A DNA stretch of 64,000 nt from Linnemannia elongata (lineage: Eukaryota; Mortierellomycota; Mortierellomycetes; Mortierellales; Mortierellaceae). The stretch lies in contig JAXBDG010000016.1 of the NCBI GenBank assembly GCA_036320915.1, positions 1,364,001-1,428,000 on the forward strand, given 5' to 3'. Of the stretch, positions 34,949 to 46,819 are shown in pieces (position 1 is the first letter of the stretch; each line of letters starts with the position of its first letter). The position numbers and the translations under genes were made by a program. The notes beneath the pieces are model-generated. The model did not search any database. It had not been told where the DNA came from and saw only the letters and a list, made by a program, of their open reading frames with translations.

Positions 34949-36763
34949 TCGGCCCCTAAGTACTGATGTCGGTAGCTGCATTGGGCTGCTCCTGTGTATT
35001 AACTCTGCAGCCTTGCATAATAAAGAACAGACTCTCTCCTCCCATTAACTACCAAGTTTTAGGTTGACTGGCATACTAAAAAAAAAATGGCAGAATATGC
35101 AAGGCACCAACTGAAAAAAAAGTATCCTCAATGGACAATGCAATGCATCGGTGCAACAAAAAAAAAGAACTAATCCTCCATTGGCAGAGAGAACGCGAAC
35201 AAAAAGCTGAATCCATAACCACAGGGAGAAACTCGGAGAAAAAGTTACATGCACAATGACCGACCATGTCAGCAGACAGAGATAAAGTTAGGGGGAAAAT
35301 AGTTATAGTCAACGCAGTCTAAGTCCAGGAACAAACAAAAAAACGGTTGTATGGGTGATCAGCAACAAAAAATGAGACAGGAATTTCATAACCTGGAACA
35401 ACAGTATAGAGCGGCAAATCAGAAGCAACTATGGATGGCATTGGTCAATCAAAAAAAGGGGTAGCCACAACATCGCCTTGAATAGAGGTCACAGCAGAAC
35501 TTAGAACGACTAAGCCCACTCATGTTAATAAGGTAATAAGACAAAAAAACAATAGTAAGCCGCACATCCATTGTAATAGTATGATTAAAAAAAGGAAGGA
35601 GCGAACGCGTTCAATCACAGTACTTGAGAATTAATCGCCATGTCAACGATTGCTGCTTCTAGAGCATCAAGCATCAATGACTCCTAATAGTCAAGAACCT
35701 GCTGATCATACTCATGGTCAACTTACTCAAGAGAGCTAGGATCTTCACACAATCTATCGCCTCTGATAAAGTAGCCTGTAAGAGAGCGGTTTGTAGGACC
35801 GCAAGTCGACATCCAGCAGTTCCAAAGCCTCCTTACCGTCTACAATACGGAGTGTCGGTAGAATCAGTAGTATAAGAACATGACTGGAGAACATTGTATG
35901 AACTATAGAGAGAGGAAAGAGAGAAAATAGAGAGGGAACGACAACATGAGCAACTGAAGGGAGGAAGGAATTTTAAGAAAAAATGGAGGAAAAAAAGAGT
36001 AGAGACAGCGAAAAAAATAAGCAAAAAAAGGAGCGGTTGGAAGAAGTAAAAAAAAGAAAAGAAAAAAAGAGAAGAATTCTCCGAAAAAAAAAGAAAAAGA
36101 GAGAAAAAAGAGAAGAATTGGCCGAAAAAAAAGAAAAAGAGAGAAAAAAAGAGAAGAATTGGCCGAAAAAAAAGAAAAAGAGAGAAAAAAAGAGAAGAAT
36201 TGGCCGAAAAAAAAGAAAAAAGAGGAGAATTCACCGAAAACAAAAAAGAGAACAAATAGAAAGGAAGATGATTGGACCAAAAAGGTATACAAAGGGAGGT
36301 GATTGGACAACAACTGTGACCAAAAGTAAAACCGTTTCAAAGTTCATAAGTCCCATAAGTCACGTGAATTGGGCAAACTCAAAGATTCCTTTAAGAGTGT
36401 TAGAACATTTCTTTGGGGAGCCATGGATTATATATATGTCGGTGTTTGGATGGCATGACAAAAGAAAATCGAACTTTTCCATCGTTCTACATCAACAATT
36501 CGCCAACTCCACTTACATGATCGATGGTGCTAAAAGTCGATCGATCACTGGCATGATTGATAGTGAAGCGCTATTCGCTATATTGGAGTCATAAACCACA
36601 TAGGAAATGAGCCGATTGAATTGGCGTTATATATTTTAGAATAAGAAATATGATGCGGCGGTGGCTTATAATGACCCCTGGACAAATCAAGTCACTTACA
36701 GGAGATAGTATTTTTTTTCGCTCCCTATACGCACAACGCAACGCATTCATCTTGTTCATTCAT
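34949..36763. other. Intergenic region right of the Helitron array
   Basis: The left edge is the host side of the Helitron insertion and would have been contiguous with 15861. No gene is supported. From about 35980 to 36240 the strand is an A/G-only low-complexity tract that yields a spurious Lys/Glu/Arg-rich frame. Confidence 0.5.
36074..36236. repeat. 41-bp A/G-rich tandem repeat
   Basis: A unit containing GAATTGGCCG followed by A-runs and GAGAG repeats with a period of 41 bp (GAATT at 36115, 36156 and 36197). Diverged half-units with GAATTCTCCG and GAATTCACCG lie at either end. Confidence 0.8.
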
Positions 36764-39700
36764 ATGTCTTCCTCGTCCTCATCTTCGTCCTCATCCTCTC
36801 AGTCTCGGTCTCAGGCTACGCCTGCGCCTGCACCACCGACGATAACGAGCAAGAGACGAAGAAACGGGAAGGAGAAGGCCAACGGTATAGTATAGCGTTA
36901 ATGTGAGAGCTAATAAACTGACTTCTTCAAAACAGTTGGGCTGTCACTTCTTCCATTCATACTAATACTGTCCCCTTTCTCTATTTCTCTATCGGTCATA
37001 GGAAATGGTGAAGGTAGTTCTAAGCACATACTCAAGCCTGTCCCATTCATGTCAGTTTTGACGGAGGATCAAACCGACTATTTCGATCTGGACGACAGTC
37101 TTTTTGAGAGTATGAACATGGGTACCAATGGAATTCGCATCGACGCCAACGAAACTGACGAGGATGCCGAAGACATTGAGGCAGCTGGGGACGACACTAC
37201 CTCTTTGACTTACCTTCAAGCATCCAGAGCGAACACAACCACGAGAACCCTCGCGCGCCGCACAAGGAAACTACCGGAACCATTTACAGGGCAGGATACA
37301 GAAGAAGGACATCAGGTTATCCTGGAGATGAAGATGCATCGATTGGAAGGAGAGTCACCGGAACTCTTCAACATCCGTGTACAAATGGCGGAAAAGAAGG
37401 CTGGACTGCGAGCGAAGAAGTTGGCCGCGATTAAAAAAAAAGACACAGGCAGAACGGAACTCACAGAGACGGAAGAGGCGGACATTGAGAGGGAGCTTAG
37501 CGAGTTGCGCGCTGTTCTCAACGCCAAGTCGGCGCGCGATTCTCAACTTGCTAAAGGCACTGTTACCTCATACGTGCGATACCAGGACCATTGGAGGGTA
37601 TGATCACTTTGTTTACTGTTAGTCTGTGTGGTTCTTTCTCTTTGCTTTCCTTTCTTGTATATCGCTCTAACACAGCATATTATGTGTCATTAGAAATGGT
37701 GTGAGAGAAAAGGCTACCGCAGGACAAACATCAATAAGGTCGGAGGCGAAGAAGTAGACGACAGGGTGGAGTACAACCGATATGTTCTCTACCTCACAGA
37801 GGGCCTACAGGAACACGCTACAGACGGAGGTGGTGATGAGAGACAGGCTGCCATTCCGTTCTTCGCGAAGAAGAAACGTCCAGTAGAAGTCATCGAGGAG
37901 GGGGAGGGGAAGAAGAAGAAGAGAAAGGTGGTGTATGAGGACTATCAAGACATTCCCAGCATGAAGACAGTAGAGGCTTACATTTGCGCCGTCGTCGACC
38001 TCTACACCAAACAACAAACCAGCGAGCCTGATGGACTGAGATTTGAACCCCACCCACGTACCGGAACCGCTGTAGCAGCAGTCATCAACGCCTTCAAGCA
38101 TCGGATTGCAGGAGACCCCAAAATCGAGTGCAAGAAGTATGCCACCATTGATGCGGCTGATGGTAGCGAGGTCAAGAAGATGCGGAGGCTGATGAGAGTT
38201 GGCTGGGCACATCGATACGGCGACATAAACAGCAGGCGACACAAAATCACTGGTCTGAAAAATCGGTTGATGGCGTCCTGGGGCCATCATATGATGATGA
38301 GAGGAGAAAACCTTCGATTCGCCAAACTCCCACACATCAACCTCCATACGTTCTCGAACCTGGCCACTCCCTCGACAGTGAAGGACTCTGACCGACCTGG
38401 CACTATTGCGATCGTCCTTATCATGACGCAAGGGAAGACTATGAAAACAGGAGGTGTGACATACGGCGTTGCAATCAGGAATACCGATGTTGAGCTATGC
38501 CCTCTCGGAGCTCTTGCCTTCTATCTGTTCCAGCTTTGGGAGGTAAGAAGGCGCATTTGCTTTTTGATATCCTCGTCCTTCGTCCATTTTATTCCGTGGT
38601 TGCAATTATTTACTTGCCATATTTACCAATCCTTTTTGCTATAGGACCCATTCAACAGGCCAGAGTTTGATAACGAGCAGGACAGCAGGTGGAGAGATAC
38701 ATATCTTGTGTTTGGAAAGAACAAGGAGAACAAGATGTCGAATACCGCTCATCTCGGTGGAATGTCCCTGCTCTTCAAGCAAGCCGGCATTGTTACCGAT
38801 CAACCCACTCATTTTTACCGCCACTCCGGAGCCAATCATGCGTACGCCCTTGGTCAAGATGTCAAAGCCATAGAGCATCACGGAGGCTGGAAAAAGGACC
38901 AAGGACGCCTCACATCTCATTACCTTCATCCACTTCCTAAGGGTGTCGCATATGCTCTAGCTGGGTCTACTCATGTTGGTATGCCTCCGTTTATCAAGCG
39001 CGATGTTCTTCGTCCTCCTCTCGCTCTTCAGCAAAAAGTCTTTCCATTTCTGGAGGACTGTTATAATCGACACCCGGACTGGCTGATGCTCTTGGAGAAC
39101 ATTATGGAAGATCGGGACGAGTTTTTTAACAGACTCACTTCGGAACGTATGCCGGCCCCCACCAACCTCGATGGAATTCTGCGTCTCAAGTTCTTACGTT
39201 TGCTCGCATATCTTCGCAAGATCCTCATACAGGATGCTGTGGCCCTTATGGATATCAATCCCGATGATTATATGGCCTATGGTCGCCACGAGGTCTTTGA
39301 AAATGCCATATTCCATGATGTCCTCTTTCTCGAGTACCGAGCCAACCTTTTGAACGCAATGGATCTGGCTGTACCACCTCAATCCGATCTTCTGTCTCAT
39401 AATGCGCCCGCCATTCATGCCGAGTTACGGAGTCTCGATTCTAAGTTGACGAACGGCTTCTCGAACACCAGGACCGAGATGAGGACGTTCACTCGGGAAG
39501 TCAAGACGACACTCGACATTTCGTTGCAACATCTCGACAAGATCATTACGGCGAAGGTTGGGAATACGATCTTACAGCATATGGATATTCTCAAGGGATT
39601 TTATACGGATGCATTGAATCAGCACAGCCTTGCCCTCAACCGCACAATCCAACGGATGTACCAGGATACACCTCTTCAGTTCTTGTCAATCTATCAGGAC

Positions 39701-40901
39701 GAGATGAAACGCGCATCCGGACCATATACACAAGAATTCCCATCAAATCGATCTCATCGCTCTCGTCAACGTCATCGTGGAGGAGTACATGAGAGGAGAC
39801 AGCAGGACCAGATGAGGCCTGAGGTACGAATGGTGGAAACAGAGTCCGAGTCCGAGTCCGAGTCCAAGTCCGATGCTAAGTCTGATTCCGAGTCCGAGTC
39901 TGAGTTCGAGTCCGCGTCCGAGTTCGAGGTCGAGGTCGAAGATCAGGTTATGGAGCCAATTGCGCAACTGCAACAATTACAGCAACATCCCGGCAATCGT
40001 CCGGATTCATCATCGCCACCAGTACCAGAACCAGAACTGGAACTTGAACCAACTCCAGAGCCAACACCAGAACCAGCACCTGCGCCTCAGGAATTGTTGC
40101 AACGGATGGATGAATTGGCGCTAGAGTTGGGCTCAAAGTACGATTTTCTGTTTGACGTCGACGATGGCGTGAGATACGAGATGATCCCGAAAAGTCGTAG
40201 TCTTAGGGACCACTGGTGTGAATGGTTTCGCGGCATGGATGGCAACCCTTCCATCTGGAGACTGAATGGAGTCAAGGGGCGCAGCGTTTTTGGACTTAAT
40301 GGCAAGGCGGCTGCCACCCAGTGGCGATGGGACCCGAGTTTTCCTTGTAAACGCAACACATACGATGCTCAATGGAAATTCAAAAAGGATATCGTCTATA
40401 TGGTCTTAGAAGTCATGCTAGCGTTTGACAGTAATATCGATCTGGCCGTACGAGAGGAGAAAGCGCTTGTGCAGATCGAGAAGGCCAAAGGGTCGATGAC
40501 TCTCAATGCTTTTATTAACAAACATAAAGTTAGCAGGAAGAGCGTTGCTCAATAAATAAATAAACTGATTATGACCATTTATCACCCGTATGCCATTGTT
40601 AAACGCTAATGGTTTGAGTGATGAACAACTACAAAGAAAGGAGAGAAAAAGAGAAATAAGAATCTCTAATGGGCGATGACATTCCTATCCTGAGCGCTAT
40701 GGACTTGGCAGGTCTTTAGTTCGCATAATTTATGATCCAGGAGAGCATAGATGAAATCTATCACACAAAATTTACTCGATGGTTTTCAGCTATGCCGCTA
40801 TTATTTATGTCACGTGACTAGAAATGATCTAAATCATTTTTTAAAAAAAAATTATGACCCCAGTCCTGCCGATAGTGCTAAGAGTCGACCGATCACTTGC
40901 A
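36523..40901 (+). mobile_element. Crypton-type transposon (bounds tentative)
   Basis: A four-exon tyrosine recombinase with a GCR1_C-like C-terminus marks a fungal Crypton. Cryptons have no inverted repeats, so the ends cannot be read directly. Imperfect direct repeats at 36523-36553 and 40871-40901 (27 of 31 positions; core TCGATCACT / TCGACCGATCACT) flank the gene and are offered as possible outer limits. Only the coding region is firmly supported. Confidence 0.6.
36764..40555 (+). CDS. Crypton tyrosine recombinase with GCR1_C-like DNA-binding domain
   Basis: Exons 36764-36884, 37002-37597, 37694-38542 and 38645-40555 join in phase to 1158 aa. The start is a poly-Ser leader with a basic patch. 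Catalytic residues of tyrosine recombinases are all visible: RGENLR (first Arg, about 441), HFYRHSGANHAYALG (H-x-x-R, about 578), HHGGW (Trp, about 602) and SHYLHPLP (Tyr, about 614). An unusual Glu/Ser repeat (about 915-960) and a Pro/Glu repeat follow. The C-terminus (about 1015-1125) has the GCR1_C signature: RSLRDHWCEWFRGMDGNPSI, then a WRWDP stretch. In fungal Cryptons the enzyme excises and inserts the element through a circular form. No frame damage is seen, so it may be active or recently active. The neighbouring 41-bp repeats are unrelated. Confidence 0.88.
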
Positions 40902-41031
40902 GTGTTACACAAGATTGGTTCCCAAGAAGTGTGAAAATTAGGCGTAAAGTTAGCCGCTAAGTATAAGGTTGATTTATTTACTTCGCCAAAGTTTTAAGTT
41001 GCAAGATTCGTTTTCCCAGCGTGATATAATA
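40556..41031. other. Intergenic, 3' side of Crypton gene
   Basis: AT-rich; AATAAATAAATAAA directly after the stop could act in polyadenylation. It contains the right member of the flanking direct repeat. No gene seen. Confidence 0.4.
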
Positions 41032-41387
41032 GGCAGTTTCGGGAGATTTTTTTGATAGTGAAGTGTGAATCAACCACTTCCATGAATGGCAAGGTCGATT
41101 TTGTTGATTTTTGGGTGACATGATAAAACCCAGTCCGATAAAGGTTTCAATACTTGATCAAGGTCCCACCATTGGAGTGGGGAATGAAAAGCGCGGTGTT
41201 TTGATCAAATGTTAAATACAGGACTGTATTAAGAGCTGGATCGAAGCCCTTGAATCCAGCGTTCAATACACAAACAACAAGTCTCTCCAAACTTTATTTC
41301 GGAGCCAGTATCAATGACATCCGAATTTGGAAGTGTTCGATATTTTTTGTGAGCATTTTGCATCCAAAAACTCCTCCCGAAACTGCT
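41032..41387. mobile_element. MITE-like element, 356 bp
   Basis: Inverted ends [G/A]GCAGTTTCGGGAG at 41032-41045 and 41374-41387 match perfectly over 13 bp and more loosely for about 15 bp further in (T-rich). Both ends are flanked by TAATA (41027-41031 and 41388-41392), a plausible 5-bp target duplication; a 2-bp TA duplication is the alternative reading. The interior is non-coding. The parent transposon family is not identifiable from the window. Confidence 0.75.
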
Positions 41388-41508
41388 TAATATGAGAGCT
41401 GAGCATCTTTAGGCATTTCCAGAAACAGGTTTCTTTAACCCTGTCATGTCTACATGAAATCAGAAGGATAAACTACAGTATGAGATAATTTATGAAGGTG
41501 AGAGGTGG

Positions 41509-41553
41509 GTGTTAAACTCAGCTAACGTTCCCTATTAGTGGTTAGACTTCTCA
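41509..41553 (-). pseudogene. Short 28S rRNA fragment (copy D)
   Basis: On the minus strand this short piece follows the rRNA segment that ends CCACTAATAGGGAACGT, with the neighbouring bases partly conserved. It is about 45 bp with several changes, so support is modest. Confidence 0.5.
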
Positions 41554-41983
41554 ACAACTGTCGAATCGAATCAAATCGAATATCGAATGGGTATGGTATT
41601 CGTATTCGAAAAATCGAATCGAGCCAAATCGAATGCCGAATGTCGAACATTCTTGAGAATATCTATTAGTTTTGTTGCGGTAGGAGATTATTTTTGTTTA
41701 TCCCTTTTTATATAACGAAGAAACGCTCAACCGATCACGTCACACGAGCCGATACTGCTTATTATCTGCTCTGTGGTGCAGTGTCGCAAATCAAGACAAG
41801 CTAGGCGATGTTGACCTTTCTCAAGGCAGAGGCTAAAGGTGGGGTGTGTGAAGGGAAAATGGTTACAAGGGAGAGAGAGAGGTAAGGTGTTTGACAAAGT
41901 GTATTCGAGTTACTAGGTAAGGATTAAACTATCTGGATACAATATGTCAAAAGTGACATGCATATACAATCATTTCATATGTG

Positions 41984-42015
<32 letters not shown>

Positions 42016-42196
42016 CAAAATACATATAGATTTTCAGTTCTTCACTCAAATATGACAGATAAAAAAATGACTACTCTTGACTCATTGCAGCCCCACTACT
42101 GCTGCTCCCATTCTCCATTATTATCATATATATATATATATACATTTGCTGAACACAATACTGTATTATTTATTTCGTGCTTCTTCGGCCTGAGTC
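41554..42196. other. Intergenic with AATCGAA repeats and poly-A tract
   Basis: At 41566-41640 the motif AATCGAA/TCGAAT recurs about ten times. A 70-bp stretch (41861-41930) resembles 15794-15861. A 28-A homopolymer lies at 41988-42015 and an (AT)n run at about 42126-42141. No gene. Confidence 0.5.
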
Positions 42197-45100
42197 TCAA
42201 CTCGACAACAGGGTTGCAATCTTGTCCAGCGACCCTGCTAATCGATCCAGTTTTTGATCGATGGAGACTATATGGTTCTCGAGAACAGACACCCTTTCAG
42301 CCTGAAATGAACCAGCAGTCGACAGAGGGGAAGCGGCTGCGGGGTTTACGAGGGAAGAAATTGTGGCGGTAGTCCCTTCTAGTTTTTTTTCAAGCTCAAT
42401 TACCTTGGTGAAGAGAACGTCGCGACGCTCAGAGGCTTCCAGTCGTGCTTCCAAGGCTCCGATCTTGGCCAAGAGCATTTCCATAGAGAGCGTAGGAACG
42501 GGAGTAGCGGCAGTAACTGAAGAAGAGTTAGAAGGAGCGGGTGAAGAAGGGGTGGATAGGGTAGGAGTAGCTTGAATAGGAACGGAGAGAGCAGCGGGAC
42601 TCGCGGAAACCAAGGGGTCCAAATGGAAGGTGGGCATTGGAGGAGGTGGAGGAAGTTTGACAGGGGGGAGGAGAGGAATCTCTATCCTCTCTGTTCGGAC
42701 GGTGGTGCGTTTGTCAATGAGTCTCACTACCGATGGCGTTTCTGCTGAGGTGACCATCCTAGGGGCTGCAGAGGGAATAATGTCGGTAGAGCCGTCTGGC
42801 CCGATAAGAGGCTGTTGAGGCGGTGCTGGCTCTGGAACGGTTGTTTCTGTAGTGGTCGTTTTAGCCATAAGAGACTCCAACGAAAAGTGCTCCGGCACAG
42901 GTACTGACATTGGGGTTGGGTTTGGCGTCACAGACTCAGCAGGTAACGGTGTCGAGGCGCCAATGGGGATAATCACCTCGTTGTCTACGTCGTCGTCCTC
43001 GATAACAACGACATCCTCCCAGTGAGCGACAGTGGGCACGATCTTGGATTCCTCCGCATACTGAATAGGTCGAGTCTCAAGGTCGTCACCGCCATATATC
43101 GGACAAGGTGCATACCCCAGCGATGCTGATACTCTATCCTTTGTCATGGATCCGTGGTACAGCAGCACCTTGAAACCGTAGACACGTCTGCAGGACAGAT
43201 CCACCAAAGCCCATATGTTCCAGTCGATGCCTAAATTCCTGACGCCCAGCTTCATGTCGACCTCGGTGATGCCGGTTTTCTCCGCCTTTGCGACGATCTT
43301 GCGAAGGTCAACCTCAGTGATCTTGATCATCGGATCGAAACCAGCGGTAATTCCCAATAAATATCGGTCTGGATAAGCCGATTTCGAGATCCTCACAGAG
43401 GTTCGCTGGCATTCGTAGATCTTGTCAACAAAAAAGAAGCCCAGATCCTCTGGCGCCGGAAGAGTGGCTCCTATCACACCATGGACATACTCTTGGATGA
43501 GCGATACTTCCTCGCCCTCGATATCCGTACATGTGACCCGGAGACGGAGCGGTTGGTGGATCGTCAGATGCGCATAGTTGATAGCCAGGAGAGAGCCACC
43601 CTGACAATGCTCTGGTTTGTCGACCAGGAACTCCCAAGGGATGTCAATGGCTTGTGAGGGGGCGATGGTGAGCGGCAGCTTCACACCATCGCGAAGTGCA
43701 AATGATTTGACGGGCTTGTACGTTAGCTCACCCATAAGGCGGTACTCGAACTTGACGGAGAGGAGGATGATTTGCTTCTGGCTTGAGAGAGGCGAACGAT
43801 TGAGGGCTCTCCAGGTCCCGCGAAATCGATCTTCCTGATTGTTGGCAAGTTTGACGTTGTTGTTCGCAACCATTTCCCAGGCAGGAGTCAGGAGTAGAGG
43901 GATATTGGGCGATGAAATCTTGGTCCTGAATGATCTGGGTTCTCGTAGCCGGCTCGCAGGGATGACTGGACCAAGCTGGATTGTCTCTGGAAACTCGTAC
44001 GACCGATCGGGTTTATACGCTCCACCACTGCACCGGGAGTGATACGTAACGGATGCCTCATCTGGCATTTTGAGCAAGAGAGGGTCGAGCGGCACCATGC
44101 AGACTGTTGGTGTTTTGCTGCTTGCCACTCTAACCGTCAACTTGATACCGGAAATTTGTTGGGTTTCCTGGTCCATAACCCATTCTCCCATGGAAAAGGC
44201 CGCCGTCTCGGTCTCCGGTGCATTCCTGAAGATGCAGGTTTGGCCGGTCTTAAGGATCATCTTCCTCGTATCCTCCAGTGAAGCAAGGTCGAAGACCTCG
44301 AGATAGTACGGCATGTCGTCTTTGACGTGTCCAACGTTCACGAGCATCAAAGGCGTGGTGAGCAGCTCGCCCCAGCTCCGCCACCGGATCAGCTGTCCGA
44401 CTCTCACGACCTGACCGATAGTGTCATCGTCTTTTTCCAAGTCGATCTCCTTGATGTTTACCCAGTAAGCAACCGTATCCTTGGGAGCGAGTATTCCATA
44501 GGACCAGAGGAAGAAACTGCTATAGGGATATTTCGAATGGTGTTCCGGTTGATGATAACCCTTTTGGCAAGGAGAGGTCTTTTGACAACAATGGTACCGG
44601 TCATAGTTCCCGACTGCAGAATGGAAGCGACAGGATTCAGGGCCGTTTGTCGAGACATTGTATTCCTTGTCGCACTGAACGCATGTCAACTTGAGCTCGG
44701 CCTCCAATTCGCGCTGGTGGGTGGCGATGGCCTTGATCATGTTGGCGACACCGATGCTTGAGGATTCGTGGACAATGGCCTCAATCTGGCTTTGGTTCCG
44801 TGTGATCAGTTCCTGCATATTAGACTGCATCTGCTCCATGACTTGGTCCGACATGGTCAAATTCACCTTTTCGGCAAACTTCTTGACCAGCTCAGGATCA
44901 TTCTACATAGTAGAGAACAAAGATAGAAGGGCGTTAAACGAATTCTCAATGTGATTTTACTTCTCGATGCAGCCTTCTATTCTCTTTGTCTCACGTTTGC
45001 TTACATTGATCATATCCTGGCCACCGTTTTCTCTAATAAAGTTTTCGGCAATCCTGTCCCTCGGCACGACTCTCTTCAAGATGGACAAATCTCCGGTTTG

Positions 45101-45951
45101 TTGGATCTGCAAGCTCATCATTAGGTCTGAGGAGCAGGTGGTGATTTTTCCGGCCATTTGTTCGAAATTTTGCATGTTGGACATCCTGAGGCGCCGGGCG
45201 ATTTTGCTCTGCTTCCGATAGGCCTCGATCAGAGCTGCAGCCTCCTTGAGCGTATCTTGAACCTTGTGATATAAACAGCAGGGAAGAGTAAAATGGTGAG
45301 AAAGAGGTCGGGGGGGGGGGGGGACTTTTTATTGATCCTTATGTTTATGTACATGGGGCTGACAACTACTACCCTTAATAGAGAATGACGAAAGTGAACA
45401 GACACTGAGATGTAACAAACCTTTTGGAGAACAGCGGTGAGTGTGTCCATCATGGCCTCGACGTTGTGAATTCGCTCCAGTACGACAAGATGACTGACCA
45501 AGAAGTTGATACGCTCCATTAGATCCACGCACTTTTCGTCCACCTCTCGAGCTTTTTGCTCAATGTCGATGATGATCTAAATGAGTATTCATTCAAGCAA
45601 TTAAAAAAAGTAAAGATCAATAAGCATATCGGAATAGGTGAATGCCCATTGCCAACATGTGGGCTATGTATGTATGCTCACCTTGAGGATCACAAACGCA
45701 GGAGCAATAAATGGCACAATCTTGCCCACGTCCACCAGTTTATCTGCCAGTTGGATCATGTTGCTCAATACTGGACTGTCCTTGCCCACTATTTTCACGA
45801 CACCAGCATAACCAGTCTCAGCCATCTCTTTGCCTTCAAGAATATTGGTTCCGGCTACAAATGCTTTATCGGCAATTCCACTCGTGGTGTCCTTCTTTGG
45901 CGCCGACTTTTTCTCGCTATCGACGTCGGGTTTTTTAGTATGTGAAGTCAT
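42197..45951 (-). CDS. HeLo/MLKL-like four-helix-bundle protein with Cys/His zinc-like domain
   Basis: Exons 45951-45682, 45576-45421, 45262-45005 and 44902-42197 join in phase to 1129 aa. Residues about 55-230 are helical and amphipathic with a hydrophobic first helix (VGKIVPFIAPAFVILKIIID). This is the pattern of the HeLo-like/MLKL N-terminal bundle that permeabilises membranes in fungal, plant and animal cell-death proteins; I judge this by pattern, not alignment. Residues about 297-345 carry CVQCDKEY, SCRFH, YHCC and PCQKGYH, a CHORD-like zinc-binding arrangement. A large mixed domain of unknown family (350-850) follows, then a Pro/Thr-rich linker and a C-terminal coiled coil (about 1030-1129) that may oligomerise. 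Intron 2 contains a 14-G run (45310-45323). A role in incompatibility or regulated cell death is inference. Confidence 0.7.
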
Positions 45952-46765
45952 GGTCTGGCTCTTGGTTGTGACTATTTCCTTTGGGTGATTGTAGGCGGTG
46001 AGAGACGACGCAGAGGTGTGGGTTTGATGCTGTTGTATGCTGTGGCAGAGCAGGGTGTTAGGGAGAGAGTAAAGAAAGATGGCGAAAGCGCGGGCTGGAT
46101 GGTGTTGTATGCTATTATAGTGCAAGGTGCAAAGAAGAAAGTGAAGAGAGGTTGTAAAAGAGAACAGAATCGAAGGTCATTTAAATTGGTTGTACCTTTG
46201 AGATTGCTCACAATCAAAAAAAAAAAAAAAAAAAAAAAGCGGCGTTCAACAAGGTTCGGAAAATATTGAAAAATGAGAGCCCAGCTTACTAGCACCTGTG
46301 AGAAGACGGCGTGTCTTTTTTTATTCTCTGAGCAAGCCGACATCGGGATTTACCGCTCAGTACCAGTCTCCCATTCATGATCTATGATCTGATGCCTCAC
46401 ATGGAGGTTTCTTTGGTAAACAGAAGATCCCCTATTCCCTTGGCTGTGCACCAAAAGACACGGAGGTTCTTTTCTCCAGTTGTCCTTGCACACCAAGCCC
46501 CATTGTATTGTTCAACAGAAATGGCCTTAGCTGAAATATTACATGACGACCTTCCGAAACAAGAGGAACGGAAGTAGCAATTCTTTCAGGGAACTGGTAT
46601 TGAACACGCCGTTTTAAATGCTTGAGAGAGCACTTGCTCGTTTACTTAAACATTTAGCGCCTTCTCTCATAGGGTCTAATGAGGGGAAATGCAATAAAAG
46701 AAGGTTCTACTTTCCATTCAAAGCAGTTCTTTTATCCTTCTCTCACTCTCTCTCACTCTCTCTCA

Positions 46766-46803
<38 letters not shown>

Positions 46804-46819
46804 GTAATTCATTCTACAG
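45952..46819. other. Intergenic with two long homopolymers
   Basis: Contains the promoter of the minus-strand gene starting at 45951. A 23-A run lies at 46216-46238 and a 34-T run at 46769-46802, the latter preceded by a (TCTCAC)n-like stretch. No gene. Confidence 0.45.

Noticed and set aside
35983..36594. 203-codon Lys/Glu/Arg-rich frame
   Set aside because: Arises from the A/G-only 41-bp repeat; the non-repeat tail has no domain.
41566..41640. AATCGAA repeats as a CRISPR-like or telomere-like array
   Set aside because: Units are short, irregular and without unique spacers; simple sequence only.
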